Positions 24,168 to 33,600 of a DNA stretch of 37,723 nt are shown in pieces. The position numbers were made by a program, and so were the translations under genes. Positions within the stretch are counted from its first letter, which is position 1; each line of letters begins with the position of its first letter. This DNA comes from Acrocarpospora pleiomorpha (GTDB lineage Bacteria > Actinomycetota > Actinomycetes > Streptosporangiales > Streptosporangiaceae): NCBI RefSeq assembly GCF_009687885.1, contig NZ_BLAF01000009.1, positions 243,470-281,192 on the forward strand, in the 5' to 3' direction. The notes below the pieces were generated by a model. It did no database searches and was not told the DNA's origin. It saw only the letters and a list, made by a program, of their open reading frames with translations.

Positions 24168-24935
24168 TCACGTGACCGGGCCGCATGCGGCTAGTAGCTC
24201 TTCTGCGCCGACGCGGACGACTGCCCAGTCGGTTGCCGGTTCTCGGTGTAGCCACTGAGCTAGCGATTCCCCTCGATTGGCGTGCTCGGCTCGGACTGCC
24301 TGTAGGTCGAACTGCACCCCGTCCGGCGGCCCTGTCCGCTCCAGCACTCTGATTCTGCGCTCCATGGAGATCAGGAGTTCATGGTCGAGTTGCCGGACGG
24401 CAGTGCGGAATGATGCGGCCGGGACTATTACCTGGCCAGCCGGGTCGGCCACGAACCGGATGTCACCATCGTCGGCATGTTGCCAGGTCACTGTCACCGT
24501 GTCGAGATCGTCGCTGACAGTGCGCCAAGCCCTGATGCGGGGCGGTTGCAGGATATAGCCGAGATCCAGAGCGTGTTCGTTGTGCCAGACCGCAGCGACC
24601 GACGCCGCATCGCTTTCCACCGGCCGCCAGGCTGAGGGGTCGCTGCCCACGAAATCCAGGAGATCGCTCGGCACTGGCTCGAGAACAGTCGGTGTCATCG
24701 CGTTGATGTCTTCCCAGAGGCGAGCAACGTAGTAGCCGACATATGGGTGCTGCACCGCGGGATGGTCACTTCTATATTTCTGAAGCGTCTCCGGTGAGTA
24801 GCGCAGCAATTCATGATCGGCAAGCTCGATCCAGTACCAGCCGTCAGTTAGTCCGAACCAATGCAGTTGACGATCCTCATGGCCCCACGGGGAAACCTGC
24901 CTCAGTGGTGTCAACGCGAAGCGAAACCTGATCAC
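24168..24935 (-). CDS. DUF5984-like protein (unknown function)
   Basis: The 255-residue soluble protein starts MIRFRFALTPLRQVSPWG and contains LHWFGLTDGWYWIELADHEL. This opening is characteristic of the DUF5984 family, whose function is unknown. It is rich in Trp and acidic residues and has no signal peptide, TM segment or clear catalytic motif. The GTG start at 24935 has only a weak ribosome-binding site. It is the first gene on the far side of rnpB, in convergent orientation to it. Members are usually isolated accessory genes in actinomycetes, some near immunity-type loci, so the context gives no firm role. The family call is by recognition of the N-terminal pattern. Confidence 0.65.
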   Translation of the reverse strand: MIRFRFALTPLRQVSPWGHEDRQLHWFGLTDGWYWIELADHELLRYSPETLQKYRSDHPAVQHPYVGYYVARLWEDINAMTPTVLEPVPSDLLDFVGSDPSAWRPVESDAASVAAVWHNEHALDLGYILQPPRIRAWRTVSDDLDTVTVTWQHADDGDIRFVADPAGQVIVPAASFRTAVRQLDHELLISMERRIRVLERTGPPDGVQFDLQAVRAEHANRGESLAQWLHREPATDWAVVRVGAEELLAACGPVT

Positions 24936-25319
24936 TGGGCGTATGGTAGCCGACTGGTGGATGTGTCTTCGACCTAGCGGATGCCTGGTACTGCGTCCTT
25001 GTCAAGGCAGGACGGGTGGGGGTGGGTGGGCTCCTAGGCAACCATTCTCACCTGCGAGGGCGAGCTAGGGCTTTCAGGGCTGTCCACCGCCTTCCGGGTG
25101 GATTGTTACCAATATTGACACCCACCAATCGATCCATAGCGATGAGGGATCAATCGTCCGATGATCAGGGCAGACGCTTCGAGGAGTCGCTGGTCAGTAA
25201 CACGGCACCGCGATTATGGTTTAGACGCTTCGTCTTTAGTCCAGGGAACGGCCCTGGATCCGGCTGCAACCGTTTCCCAGAGGTGAGGTGCCTAGGTGCT
25301 ATGAGCTCAGGAGGAAGCC
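24936..25319. other. 384-bp non-coding stretch with a promoter-like element and two hairpins
   Basis: No convincing gene lies here. TTGACA at 25115-25120, followed 16 bases later by TAGCGA, is a possible plus-strand promoter for the small gene at 25320. Between it and that gene are two short stems: AGACG/CGTCT with a 3-base loop (about 25223-25235), and TCCAGGG (25240-25246) with CCCTGGA (25252-25258) around a 5-base loop. They could form a structured leader or an attenuator. No tRNA or known riboswitch is recognised. Confidence 0.4.
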
Positions 25320-25604
25320 ATGACGACGCCCAGCTCCGCTAAGCGGCTATCACCACTTAAAGTCGACCCGGCAACCGATGAGCTGATCTCCCAGGGAGCC
25401 CACTTCCTTGGGATGACCAAGAAGGACCTGGTCGCCGTCGCTGTCCGTGTCTACCTGGACCAGCAGCGCGAACAAATCAGCCGCAGGATGATCGAGTCGA
25501 TGAAGGTTCTGGACGGATCTCTGTCGTCCAGCGTGTCTCTGCTCACCGGCCTATCGCCAGAACGCGTCAACGAACTCGGTGGCACTGGCGACTGGGAGGA
25601 ATGA
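25320..25604 (+). CDS. small ribbon-helix-helix-like DNA-binding protein, possible antitoxin
   Basis: The protein has 94 residues. The segment KVDPATDELISQGAHFLGMTKKDLVAVAVRVYLDQQ is distributed as in ribbon-helix-helix proteins: one short strand, then two helices with a glycine turn. The rest is hydrophilic. AGGAGG lies just before ATG 25320, one of the best ribosome-binding sites in the window, supporting a real gene. The stop overlaps the next ATG (ATGA at 25601), which is how antitoxin genes often precede a toxin. However, the following frame looks degenerate. An autorepressing antitoxin or a small regulator are both possible. Confidence 0.65.
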   Translation: MTTPSSAKRLSPLKVDPATDELISQGAHFLGMTKKDLVAVAVRVYLDQQREQISRRMIESMKVLDGSLSSSVSLLTGLSPERVNELGGTGDWEE

Positions 25605-25861
25605 CATCTCCATGCACCGCGTCCGTCCAACACTGCGCGTCCTCCGCGATGCGGCGCTTCGCGGCCGGCGTCAGCGTGATCCCAGTGAGACGCTCGGCCA
25701 GGGGAAACGCCGAGCCCGTCGGGGATGTCGGCGGGTCCAAAGTTGGAGATGATCTACTCGAACTCGCGGCAAGGTACATGATCGACAGCGATTCGCACGG
25801 TGACGGCGCGTACTGGCGCGACACACATCTTAGGGCCGAGGTGTGTTGCATTGACACATAG
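25601..25861 (+). CDS. doubtful small ORF coupled to the ribbon-helix-helix-like gene, possibly a toxin remnant
   Basis: An 86-residue frame begins at ATG 25601 in an ATGA overlap with the upstream gene. Position and coupling suggest a partner, but the product is not recognised, its composition changes midway, and the later part (DDLLELAARYMIDSDSHGDG) reads better than the first half. This could be a broken toxin gene. An antisense frame at 25567-25917 covers the same DNA and cannot be excluded. Confidence is low. Confidence 0.25.
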   Translation: MTSPCTASVQHCASSAMRRFAAGVSVIPVRRSARGNAEPVGDVGGSKVGDDLLELAARYMIDSDSHGDGAYWRDTHLRAEVCCIDT

Positions 25862-25917
25862 GAGTCACGAAGGCGCACCCATAACGTTGCGGAACCCCCC
25901 CTTGTGAGGAGTTCCAC

Positions 25918-27261
25918 ATGTCGACAGCCTTACCCAGCCGGATCAGGAAGGTCATTGCGGCCAGCCTGATCGGGACCACGATCGAGTGGTACGACTTCTT
26001 CCTTTACGGCTCCGCTGCTGCGCTGGTGTTCAACAAGCTGTTCTTCCCCAATGAGGACGAGCTCACCGGCACCCTCCTCGCGTTCCTCACCTACGCGATC
26101 GGCTTCGTTGCCCGGCCGCTTGGCGGCCTGGTGTTCGGGCACTACGGCGACCGGCTCGGCCGGAAGCGCCTGCTCGTCATCAGCCTGGTCATGATGGGTG
26201 GGGCCACCTTCCTGATCGGCCTGCTGCCGTCGTACGCGGTCCTCGGCGTCGGCGCGCCGCTGCTGCTCACCGCCTTGCGTCTGGTGCAGGGGTTCGCGCT
26301 GGGTGGCGAGTGGGGTGGCGCGGTGCTGCTGGTCTCCGAGCACGGGGACCCGCGCCACCGCGGCTTCTGGGCCTCGTGGCCGCAGGCGGGGGCTCCCGGC
26401 GGGAACCTGCTGGCCACCGGCGTGCTCGCCCTGCTGGCCGCGGTCCAGCCGGAGGACGCCTTCCTCGCCTGGGGCTGGCGGATCGCGTTCCTGCTCTCCG
26501 GCGCGCTCGTCCTGATCGGCCTGTGGGTCCGGCTCAGCGTGGCCGAGTCGCCGGTGTTCCAGCAGGCGGTGGCCAACCAGAAGGCCCCGCCGAAGGCCCC
26601 GATCATGGACGTGTTGCGCCATCACTGGCGGGACGTGCTGATCGCCATCGGAGCCCGCCTCGCCGAGAACATCTCCTACTATGTGATCACCGCGTTCGTC
26701 CTGGTGTACGGGACGACCACGGTGGGACTGCCGCGCGGCACCGTGCTCAACGCGGTGCTCATCGGATCGGCAGTGCACTTCGTCACGATCCCCCTGTGGG
26801 GCGCACTCTCCGACCGGCTCGGCCGCCGCCCGGTTTACCTGCTCGGCGCGGCGGGAGTGGGCGTCTGGGCGTTCGTGTTCTTCCCGCTGATCGACACCAC
26901 CTCGTTCGCCCTGACCACGCTGGCGGTGACCGTCGGACTGGTCTTCCACGGCGCCATGTACGGCCCGCAGGCGGCGTTCTTCTCCGAACTGTTCGGCACC
27001 CGGATGCGCTACTCCGGCGTGTCCATCGGCTACCAGCTCGCCTCGATCGTGGCGGGCGCGCTCGCCCCGATCATCGCGGTCGCGCTCCTCGGCGCGTACG
27101 GCGACAGCCTGCCGATCTCCCTCTACGTGGCGGGCGCCGCGCTGCTCACCCTGGTGACGGTGTTCTTCGCCAAGGAGACCCGGCAGCGGGATCTGGCCTC
27201 GGTCGCCCCGACGTCGAACGCCGCCGAGGTCGCCGCCGTGCCCGTCGCGAAGGAGGCCTGA
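25918..27261 (+). CDS. MFS transporter, metabolite:proton symporter (MHS) type
   Basis: The 447-residue protein has about 12 TM segments. The start ASLIGTTIEWYDFFLYGSAAAL is the hallmark of the MHS subfamily (shikimate, proline/betaine, alpha-ketoglutarate, citrate transporters). Loop 2-3 has the MFS signature GHYGDRLGRKRLL, with its repeat in the second half (DRLGRRPVYL). TM5-6 carry PQAGAPGGNLLATG, also usual for this group. It should import a small organic acid with protons. ATG 25918 has GTGAGGAG upstream. The stop shares one base with the ATG of the secreted hydrolase (TGATG), so the transporter probably takes up a product of that enzyme (inference). An ACACAC/GTGTGT inverted repeat at about 25831-25848 might be an operator. 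Confidence 0.9.
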   Translation: MSTALPSRIRKVIAASLIGTTIEWYDFFLYGSAAALVFNKLFFPNEDELTGTLLAFLTYAIGFVARPLGGLVFGHYGDRLGRKRLLVISLVMMGGATFLIGLLPSYAVLGVGAPLLLTALRLVQGFALGGEWGGAVLLVSEHGDPRHRGFWASWPQAGAPGGNLLATGVLALLAAVQPEDAFLAWGWRIAFLLSGALVLIGLWVRLSVAESPVFQQAVANQKAPPKAPIMDVLRHHWRDVLIAIGARLAENISYYVITAFVLVYGTTTVGLPRGTVLNAVLIGSAVHFVTIPLWGALSDRLGRRPVYLLGAAGVGVWAFVFFPLIDTTSFALTTLAVTVGLVFHGAMYGPQAAFFSELFGTRMRYSGVSIGYQLASIVAGALAPIIAVALLGAYGDSLPISLYVAGAALLTLVTVFFAKETRQRDLASVAPTSNAAEVAAVPVAKEA

Positions 27262-28592
27262 TGACCGGCTTGCCACGTGCCCTCGCCGCGGTCGCCCTGG
27301 CCGCGGTCGCGGTCGCCGCCCCTGCTTCGCCCGCCGCCGCGTCCCACTGCCCCTCGGTGACCGTACCCGGCGCGGAACGGCAGGTGGTCGCCTGCCTGGA
27401 CGATCTCACCACGAAGGGCACCCTCGTCACCGGCCATACCGACCAGAGCGACTGGTCGGGGCTCAACTCCGCTGGGGCGCTCAATCCGTCCGGGGTGCCC
27501 GGCATGCAGATCGACGGCTACTTCCCCGACACCTCGACGGGCAACACCAACCACGGCTGGAACCACGACGCCCAGTTCGTCCTCCGGCTGCCCCGGCAGT
27601 GGAACGGCGGCCTGGTCGTGGCCGGGTCCCCCGGCAACCGGGAGACGTACGCCAACGACTTCACCATCTCCGACTGGGCGCTGGCCCGCGGCTACGCCTA
27701 CGCCGCGACCGACAAGGGCAACACCGGCGTCACCTTCTACCGCGACGGGACCCGCCCCGGCGACGCGGTCGCCGAGTGGAACCACCGGGTCAGCCAGCTC
27801 GCCGCCGCCGCCAAGGCGGTCGTCCGGCAGCGGTACGGCAGGCCCGCCCGCACCACGATCGCCGCCGGCCAGTCCAACGGCGGCTACCTGGTCCGCTGGC
27901 AGCTGGAGAACCGCCCCGACCTGTTCGACGGCGGCGTCGACTGGGAGGGAGTGCTCTGGACGGCCACCGGGCCCAACCTGCTGACCTTCCTGCCGCCCGC
28001 GCTCCGGGCGTACCCGGCGGGCGACACCGCGGGGATGACCGAGGCCGGCTTCACCGGCGAGACGTCCTTCCTGTGGCCCTTCCATTACAGCTACTACTGG
28101 GACCTCACCCAGCGCCTCTACCGCGAGGAGTTCGACCCCGGCTACGACGGCGACCTGGAGGCCGGCACGCCGTTCTGCGCGTCCGGCACCCCCGCATGCG
28201 ACACCGACTACGACTACGCCTCCCGCCCCGCCGCCGTACGGCAGGCCGTCGCCCGGATCGGCCTCACCGGGAAGATCAAACGACCGCTGATCACGGTGCA
28301 CGGCACCCTGGACACCCTGCTGCCGATCGGCGTGGTCTCCGACGCCTACGCCAAGATGATCAGCGACAAGCACCGGGACCGCCTCTTCCGCTACTACCGC
28401 TTCGAAGGCGGCAACCACGTCGACGGCCTCTACTCGGCCTACCCCGACCGCATCCGCCCACTGCTGCCCTGCTTCCGCAGCGCCTTCACCGCACTGGAGT
28501 CGTGGCTGGGCAGGGGCACACCCCCGCCGAGCGCGACACTCCCTCGGCCGACAACGGGCGACCTCGAGAACACCTGCGCACTGACGGCCTGA
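27261..28592 (+). CDS. secreted alpha/beta hydrolase (esterase-like, substrate unknown)
   Basis: The 443-residue protein has a Sec-type signal peptide: hydrophobic residues about 5-26 (LPRALAAVALAAVAVAAPAS) and a likely cleavage after AAAS near residue 28. The catalytic triad is readable: nucleophile S205 in AAGQSNGGYL, aspartate D351 in HGTLDTLLP and histidine H386 in GGNHVDG. Cysteine pairs are consistent with an extracellular protein. It resembles tannase/feruloyl-esterase and oligomer-hydrolase-type secreted enzymes, but I cannot choose among them. Translation is coupled to the MFS gene (AGGAGG inside the MFS end, TGATG junction). The pair probably degrades an external ester and imports the acid. 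Confidence 0.82.
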   Translation: MTGLPRALAAVALAAVAVAAPASPAAASHCPSVTVPGAERQVVACLDDLTTKGTLVTGHTDQSDWSGLNSAGALNPSGVPGMQIDGYFPDTSTGNTNHGWNHDAQFVLRLPRQWNGGLVVAGSPGNRETYANDFTISDWALARGYAYAATDKGNTGVTFYRDGTRPGDAVAEWNHRVSQLAAAAKAVVRQRYGRPARTTIAAGQSNGGYLVRWQLENRPDLFDGGVDWEGVLWTATGPNLLTFLPPALRAYPAGDTAGMTEAGFTGETSFLWPFHYSYYWDLTQRLYREEFDPGYDGDLEAGTPFCASGTPACDTDYDYASRPAAVRQAVARIGLTGKIKRPLITVHGTLDTLLPIGVVSDAYAKMISDKHRDRLFRYYRFEGGNHVDGLYSAYPDRIRPLLPCFRSAFTALESWLGRGTPPPSATLPRPTTGDLENTCALTA

Positions 28593-28610
28593 TCGAGCCG
28601 CCCACCCTGG

Positions 28611-28645
28611 GCCGGGCTCGACGCGAGAACCGCGCCGAGCCCGGC
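28611..28645 (+). terminator. strong hairpin terminator after the MFS/hydrolase operon
   Basis: GCCGGGCTCG (28611-28620) and CGAGCCCGGC (28636-28645) form a perfect 10-bp stem with a 15-base loop, 18 bases after the hydrolase stop. No T-tract follows, a common actinobacterial form. Confidence 0.65.
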
Positions 28646-28701
28646 TAGTCGTTCAATCTCATGACGTCCCGATGAGTCGGCAGTAGCCTGCTGCCAAAGT
28701 T

Positions 28702-28713
28702 AAGGCTAGCCTT
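28702..28713. promoter_or_regulatory. palindrome upstream of the toxin-antitoxin genes, likely autoregulatory operator
   Basis: AAGGCTAGCCTT is a perfect 12-bp palindrome, extended to a 17-bp imperfect one, located 18 bases before the toxin GTG and just upstream of GGAGGG (28721-28726). Toxin-antitoxin operons are usually repressed by their antitoxin at such sites. It is only distantly like the actinobacterial iron box. Confidence 0.5.
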
Positions 28714-28731
28714 GAATTCGGGAGGGTTCTC

Positions 28732-29092
28732 GTGGCATGGACTGTGAAGGTCACAGACGAGTATGCCGCCTGGTTCATCGCACTCATCAAGGAGGATCTC
28801 GACTCGGCGGTTCAAGTCGCGCAGGCGGTAGCCGCGCTTCGGGAGGAGGGGCCAACGCTAGGCAGACCGCTCGTCGACCGGCTCAAGGGAAGCTCCCTGC
28901 ACCACCTGAAGGAACTGCGTCCGGGGTCACGTGGGCGTTCGGAGATCAGGATCATCTTCGTTCGATCCCACTCGGGCGGCGCTGCTGTTGCTGGGCGGCG
29001 ACAAGGCGGGGAACTGGGAACGGTGGTACAAGGAGAACATCCCCCTGGCCATACAGCTCTACATCGACTACACCAGCAACGAAGAGGAGTGA
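28732..29092 (+). pseudogene. RelE/HigB-family (Gp49-like) toxin, interrupted by a frameshift
   Basis: From GTG 28732 the frame reads as a HigB/Gp49 toxin: WTVKVTDEYAAWF, GPTLGRPLVDRLKGS, HHLKELRPGS and RSEIRIIFV. At about 28960 the family consensus (FVFDPxRxALLLLGGDK) continues only in another frame, starting TTC GAT CCC at 28961. That frame gives FDPTRAALLLLGGDKAG, then NWERWYKENIPLAIQLY, ending at TGA 29090-29092. Two bases appear to be missing. Without a shift, the first frame passes into and through the antitoxin gene as one 236-residue read-through. The toxin, an mRNA interferase in intact relatives, is probably inactive here unless this is a sequencing error or a recoding site. Confidence 0.75.
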
Positions 29093-29094
29093 CC

Positions 29095-29442
29095 ATGCCG
29101 AAGAGAACCCCGGGGGATTGGGCCGACCTTGAGCGGGAGCTACACGAGGCCGGTGTCTCCCCTTCGGTGATCGAGGAAGGTGCCAGGAAGCTACTCGCTG
29201 AGGCGCGCGGCCATCAGCTTGCTGAGGCACGCAAGCACCTTGGGCTCGGACAAAAGGACGTCGCCACCACCATGGGTGTGAGCGTTTCCCGTGTCTCCCA
29301 GATCGAGCACGGCGAGGTCGCCTCTCTTGAGGTCATCGCCCGCTATGTGGAGGCACTCGGAGCCCGCCTGGAGCTGGTCGTCGACTTCGGCGACCGAATG
29401 ATGCGATTGCCGGTCAGCGAGACGTCGCTGGATGCCGCCTGA
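29095..29442 (+). CDS. XRE/HigA-family antitoxin
   Basis: The 115-residue protein has a helix-turn-helix in the middle: LAEARKHLGLGQKDVATTMGV, then SVSRVSQIEHGEVASLEVIA. This is the Cro/CI type used by HigA antitoxins paired with Gp49-like toxins. ATG 29095 starts 2 bases after the out-of-frame toxin stop. It would bind and neutralise the toxin and repress the operon at the palindrome at 28702-28713. The start lies in the same frame as the 5' half of the toxin because of the toxin's frameshift, so a fused product is possible. The antitoxin itself looks intact, which fits a decaying module where the toxin was lost first (inference). Confidence 0.85.
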   Translation: MPKRTPGDWADLERELHEAGVSPSVIEEGARKLLAEARGHQLAEARKHLGLGQKDVATTMGVSVSRVSQIEHGEVASLEVIARYVEALGARLELVVDFGDRMMRLPVSETSLDAA

Positions 29443-29695
29443 GCGCTGGATGGCGTGGGCAAGATCTCCGCGTGAAGCGCAAGGATTGAGTAAGGCAGTC
29501 AATCCCACCACACTGCCTGGGTGCCTGATGCACCACCAAATTGAGATCGCCACGGGCCCCGGTTCTGAGAGCTATGTGCTCCGGCTACCCCGCGGATAGG
29601 GGAGGCAAGGCATGCCAGGCTGTCAAGCCACCGGGAGCCGGTAAGCAGCGGAAAACATGTTGCGGTAGAAGGCCGGGGCGCGGAAAGCTCCCGGC

Positions 29696-30613
29696 GTGAA
29701 GATGAGCGCCGACCACCTGATGGTGTCACCTGAGACTGTGCGCGTATTGGTCAATGAGCAGTTCCCCGAGTGGCGGAGCCTGCCCATCACGAGCATTACC
29801 GCCCATGGGACAGTGAACACCATCTTCCGCGTAGGTGAGCACTTCACGGCTCGGTTCCCGTTGCAGCCTGGGCACGTCGAGTCGATACGGCGCTGGCTGG
29901 AGGCCGAAGCGGAAGCAGCCCGGGAGTTGGTGGGTCGCACGCGGTTTCCCACGCCTGAGCCGGTCGCGCTTGGTGAGCCCGGGGCGGGATATCCGCTTCC
30001 GTGGGCGGTGCAGACTTGGTTGCCCGGTGTGGTGGCTACCGATGAGGACCCGGGCGAATCGGTCGCGTTTGCGCATGACTTGGCCGATCTCATTACCAGT
30101 CTGCGCGCGGTCGACACGCGTGGCCGTACTTTTGCCGGCAAGGGTCGAGGGGGTGAGCTTCAATCCCACGACGCGTGGGTGGAAACCTGTTTCAAGCACA
30201 GCGAGCAGCTCCTGGACGTTCGCCGGCTTCGCCTGATGTGGGGAAATTTTCGGAATCTGCCGCGCGAAGCTGCCGACGTGATGGCCCACAGTGATCTCAT
30301 TCCCGGCAACGTGCTCGTGTCCGCTGGGCGGCTGGCCGGGATTCTCGATGTTGGCGGCTTCGGGCCGGCCGACCCTGCTCTGGATCTTGTGAGTGCTTGG
30401 CATCTGCTTGAGGACGGGCCGCGGGAGGTGTTCCGCCTGGACCTCGGGTGCGACGATCTCGAATGGGAGCGGGGCAAAGCATGGGCATTCGTACAGGCGA
30501 TGGGGGTCGTCTGGTACTACCTCGAAACCAATCCGGTCATGAGCCGGATGGGCCGACGCACCCTGGAACGCATTCTGGCGACGAATCGCCCGCCTGAGAA
30601 CGTGTCCGTGTGA
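29696..30613 (+). CDS. aminoglycoside phosphotransferase (APH)-family kinase
   Basis: The 305-residue protein has the APH/choline-kinase fold: an N-lobe with ITSITAHGTVNTIFRVGEHFTARFP, the Brenner-type catalytic loop MAHSDLIPGNVLVSAG (H, D and N in HxDxxxxN, about residues 197-204), and the metal-binding ILDVGGFGPADPALDLVSAW. All core residues are present. Such enzymes phosphorylate aminoglycosides, macrolides or unrelated small molecules; the actual substrate and any resistance are unproven. GTG 29696 is followed by ATG 29702, either of which could be the start. The 253 bp upstream (29443-29695) show no gene or clear signal. It lies 28 bp before the helicase gene in the same direction, perhaps by chance. 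Confidence 0.85.
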   Translation: MKMSADHLMVSPETVRVLVNEQFPEWRSLPITSITAHGTVNTIFRVGEHFTARFPLQPGHVESIRRWLEAEAEAARELVGRTRFPTPEPVALGEPGAGYPLPWAVQTWLPGVVATDEDPGESVAFAHDLADLITSLRAVDTRGRTFAGKGRGGELQSHDAWVETCFKHSEQLLDVRRLRLMWGNFRNLPREAADVMAHSDLIPGNVLVSAGRLAGILDVGGFGPADPALDLVSAWHLLEDGPREVFRLDLGCDDLEWERGKAWAFVQAMGVVWYYLETNPVMSRMGRRTLERILATNRPPENVSV

Positions 30614-30641
30614 TCCGGATATTTCCGGGCAGTGGAGGCCG

Positions 30642-33600
30642 GTGGCCGAACCCACCGAGAGTCGCCGGGGCGAGCTGATCGAGTCCGCCCAGGCCCGCTG
30701 GATCGCCGCCCTGACCGACCTGGGCGGGCGTAACACGCTGCTCTACTACAAGGACCGCAGGGCGGGCACGCTCGACCTCGCCGACGCCGATCCCATCGCG
30801 CTCGAACGGTTCCTGCGCACCGGATCGGCCCGTCTCAGCCGGCTGTTCACGGACGCCGACATCAGGGCCGACGCGATCCGCCGCGTGCAGGCCATCCACC
30901 GCAAGGCGCGCGAACTGCTCGAAGAACGCGGCATCCGCGCCGGATACCTCGCCACCGGCATGGCCCGCTGGGACGAGCTGTTCCTCGAACCGGCGGCCCC
31001 CGTGCTGCTGCGCGGTCTGACCATCACGCCGACCCGCGCCAGACACGACGATTTCGAGCTCGTCCTGGACGACGAAGAGGAGCTCAACCCCGTCCTGGTG
31101 CACAAGCTCGCCACCATGTACGGCGCCGCGGTGACCGGCACCGGCGACCTCGCGCGCGCCGCCGAACTCGCCGAGGTCCCCGGGTTCGAGATCCTCCCCA
31201 GGCAGGTCATCGGCACCTTCACCTACGCCAAACTGCCCATGGTCAGGGACATGCAGGCAGCCGGCGAACTGCTCGACGACAGCGACATCGTGGCCGCGAT
31301 CGCCGGCGACCCGGAGGCCCAGGAACTCCTGCTGGCCACCGATACCTTCCCCGCCATCGACGACACGCCCGAGTCCGACTACTCCGTGCTCGACGCGGAC
31401 TCCTCCCAGCGCAGCGCCATCGACGCCGTGCTCGCCGGGCGCAGCCTAGTCATCCACGGCCCACCCGGCACCGGCAAGAGCCAGACGATCGCCAACCTCA
31501 TCGCCGCTCTGGTGGCCCGGGGCCGGAAGATCCTTTTCGTGGCCGAGAAACGGGCCGCCATCGACGCCGTACTGTCCCGGTTGAAGGGTGCCGGGCTCGG
31601 TGACATGGCGATCGACATCCACGAGGGCACCAGGGACAGGCAGCGCATCGCCAAGGACCTCGGCACCACCCTCGACCTGGCCGCCCAGGTCGCCGCGACC
31701 GCCGACGAGGGCCCGCACCGCCGCCTGGCCGAACGCCAGAAGCGCCTCAACCAGCACGTCACCGCGTTGCACGAGGTGCACGAGCCGTGGGGGGTGACCG
31801 CCTTCGAGGTCCAGTCCGCGCTGCTCGGCATCCCGGCCGAGGCCCGTACGCCTGTACGGCTCGCGCTCTCGGAACGGATGAGCCGCGAGGCCGCCGACCG
31901 TATCCGCGACGACCTGCGGGAGTTCGCCCACCTCGGCGGATTCACCCTGCGCCCGCGCGCCACCTCCTGGTATGGCGCGGCCCTGCGCACCCCCCTCGAC
32001 GCCCGGCTCGCCATGGACCAGGTCACCCAGCTCACCACGGTCACCCTGCCGATGCTGGCCGACCGCCTCGGCCGGGCCTGCGACGAGCTGGGCCTGACCC
32101 CGCCGAACTCCTATCCTTCCCAGCTGGCCCTGCTCGAACTGCTGTCCGGCATCGCCCGCACCCATGAACTGCTCGACCCGGCGGTGTACGGCGCCCGCCC
32201 CGCCGACCTGGCCGCGGCGACCGGCGAAGGGCCCGAGCTCGGCCTGCGGGACCGGTTCCGGCTGCGCCGTCAGGCTCAGGCGTTGTGGATCGGCCCGCCG
32301 AAGGCTCCCCGCGAGGATCTGCACACCGCGCTCGCGTCGGCCGCCGCTCAACTGGCCGGGTGGGAGTATCTCCGTACCGGATCGGGACTGCCCCACCTGC
32401 CCTCTGGCTTCGCGGAGCTGCTGGCCCTCGGCGAGCAGAGTCAGCAGGAGCTGGCCGCGCTCCGCCGCTACGTCCGGATTCCGCCCGACGTCGAGCCGGT
32501 CCTGGCCGGGCTCGCCGCCGACCGGGACACCCCGTGGAAGCTGCCACGCCTGTACGAGCTCGGCGTACGATTCGACGCCCTCGGCCTCGGCCCGCTCCTG
32601 GACGGCCTGGCCCGCAGGGAAGCCGGGCCCGGCCTGGCCGCGCAGGTCTTCGACCACGCCTGGTACGCCACCGTCCTGGACCACATCCGGGTCCGCGACC
32701 CCCGCTACGCGGCCTACGACGGCGCGGCCCTCGACGAGATCGCCGGAGAGTTCCAGGTCGACGACGTACAGCACCTGGCCGTCAACCGGATCCGGGTCCG
32801 CCGCGCCTGGGCCGGACGTGTCCGCGAGGCCGAGGACCGCCACCCGCTGCAGGCCCGGGTGATCCGCAAGCAGGCCGCGGTCCGCCGTGGCCACCTGCCG
32901 CTGCGCCGCCTCCTGGACCAGGCCGGGGACGTCCTGTTCGCGCTGAAGCCATGCTGGGCGATGTCACCGCTGATGGTCAGCCAGGTCCTGCCCCTGGCCC
33001 GGCTCTTCGACGTCGTCATCTTCGACGAGGCCAGCCAGGTCGTGCCCGCCGACGCCATCCCGTCGATCATGCGCGGCCACCAGATCGTGGTCGCCGGAGA
33101 CGACCGCCAGCTGCCGCCCACCAACTTCTTCCGCCAGGTCGGCGACGAGGAGGCCGAGGAGGACATGGACGACCTCGTCTCGTTCGGCGCGGGCTTCGAA
33201 TCGGTTCTCGACGCCCTCCGTCCGCTGCTCCCCACCTGTCCGCTGACCTGGCACTACCGCAGCCGCGACGAACGGCTGGTGGCCTTCTCCAACACCCGCA
33301 TCTACGGTGGCGCCCTGACCACGTTCCCCGGCGTCTCCCGCGACGACTGCCTGACGCACGTCGTGGTCGGCCAATCCGCGGACAAGGGCCAGGAGACGTC
33401 GGTGACCGCCGAGGTCGACAAGGTCGTGGACCTGATCCTGGACCACGCCTCGACCCGGCCCGAGGAGTCCCTCGGCGTGATCGCCCTCGGCCTGCGGCAC
33501 GCCGACCGGATCGACGCCGAGCTGCGCTCCCGCCTCACCCATCGCCCCGACGTGGAAGGCTTCTTCAGCGAGGACCAGGCCGAGCCGTTCTTCGTGAAGA

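Noticed and set aside
24019..24258. Plus-strand frame of 79 residues spanning the 3' end of rnpB
   Set aside because: It starts inside the conserved RNase P RNA and has no recognisable protein features.
28702..28713. Palindrome read as an iron-regulator (IdeR/DmdR) box
   Set aside because: Only the core is similar, and no iron-related gene follows; a toxin-antitoxin operator explains it better.
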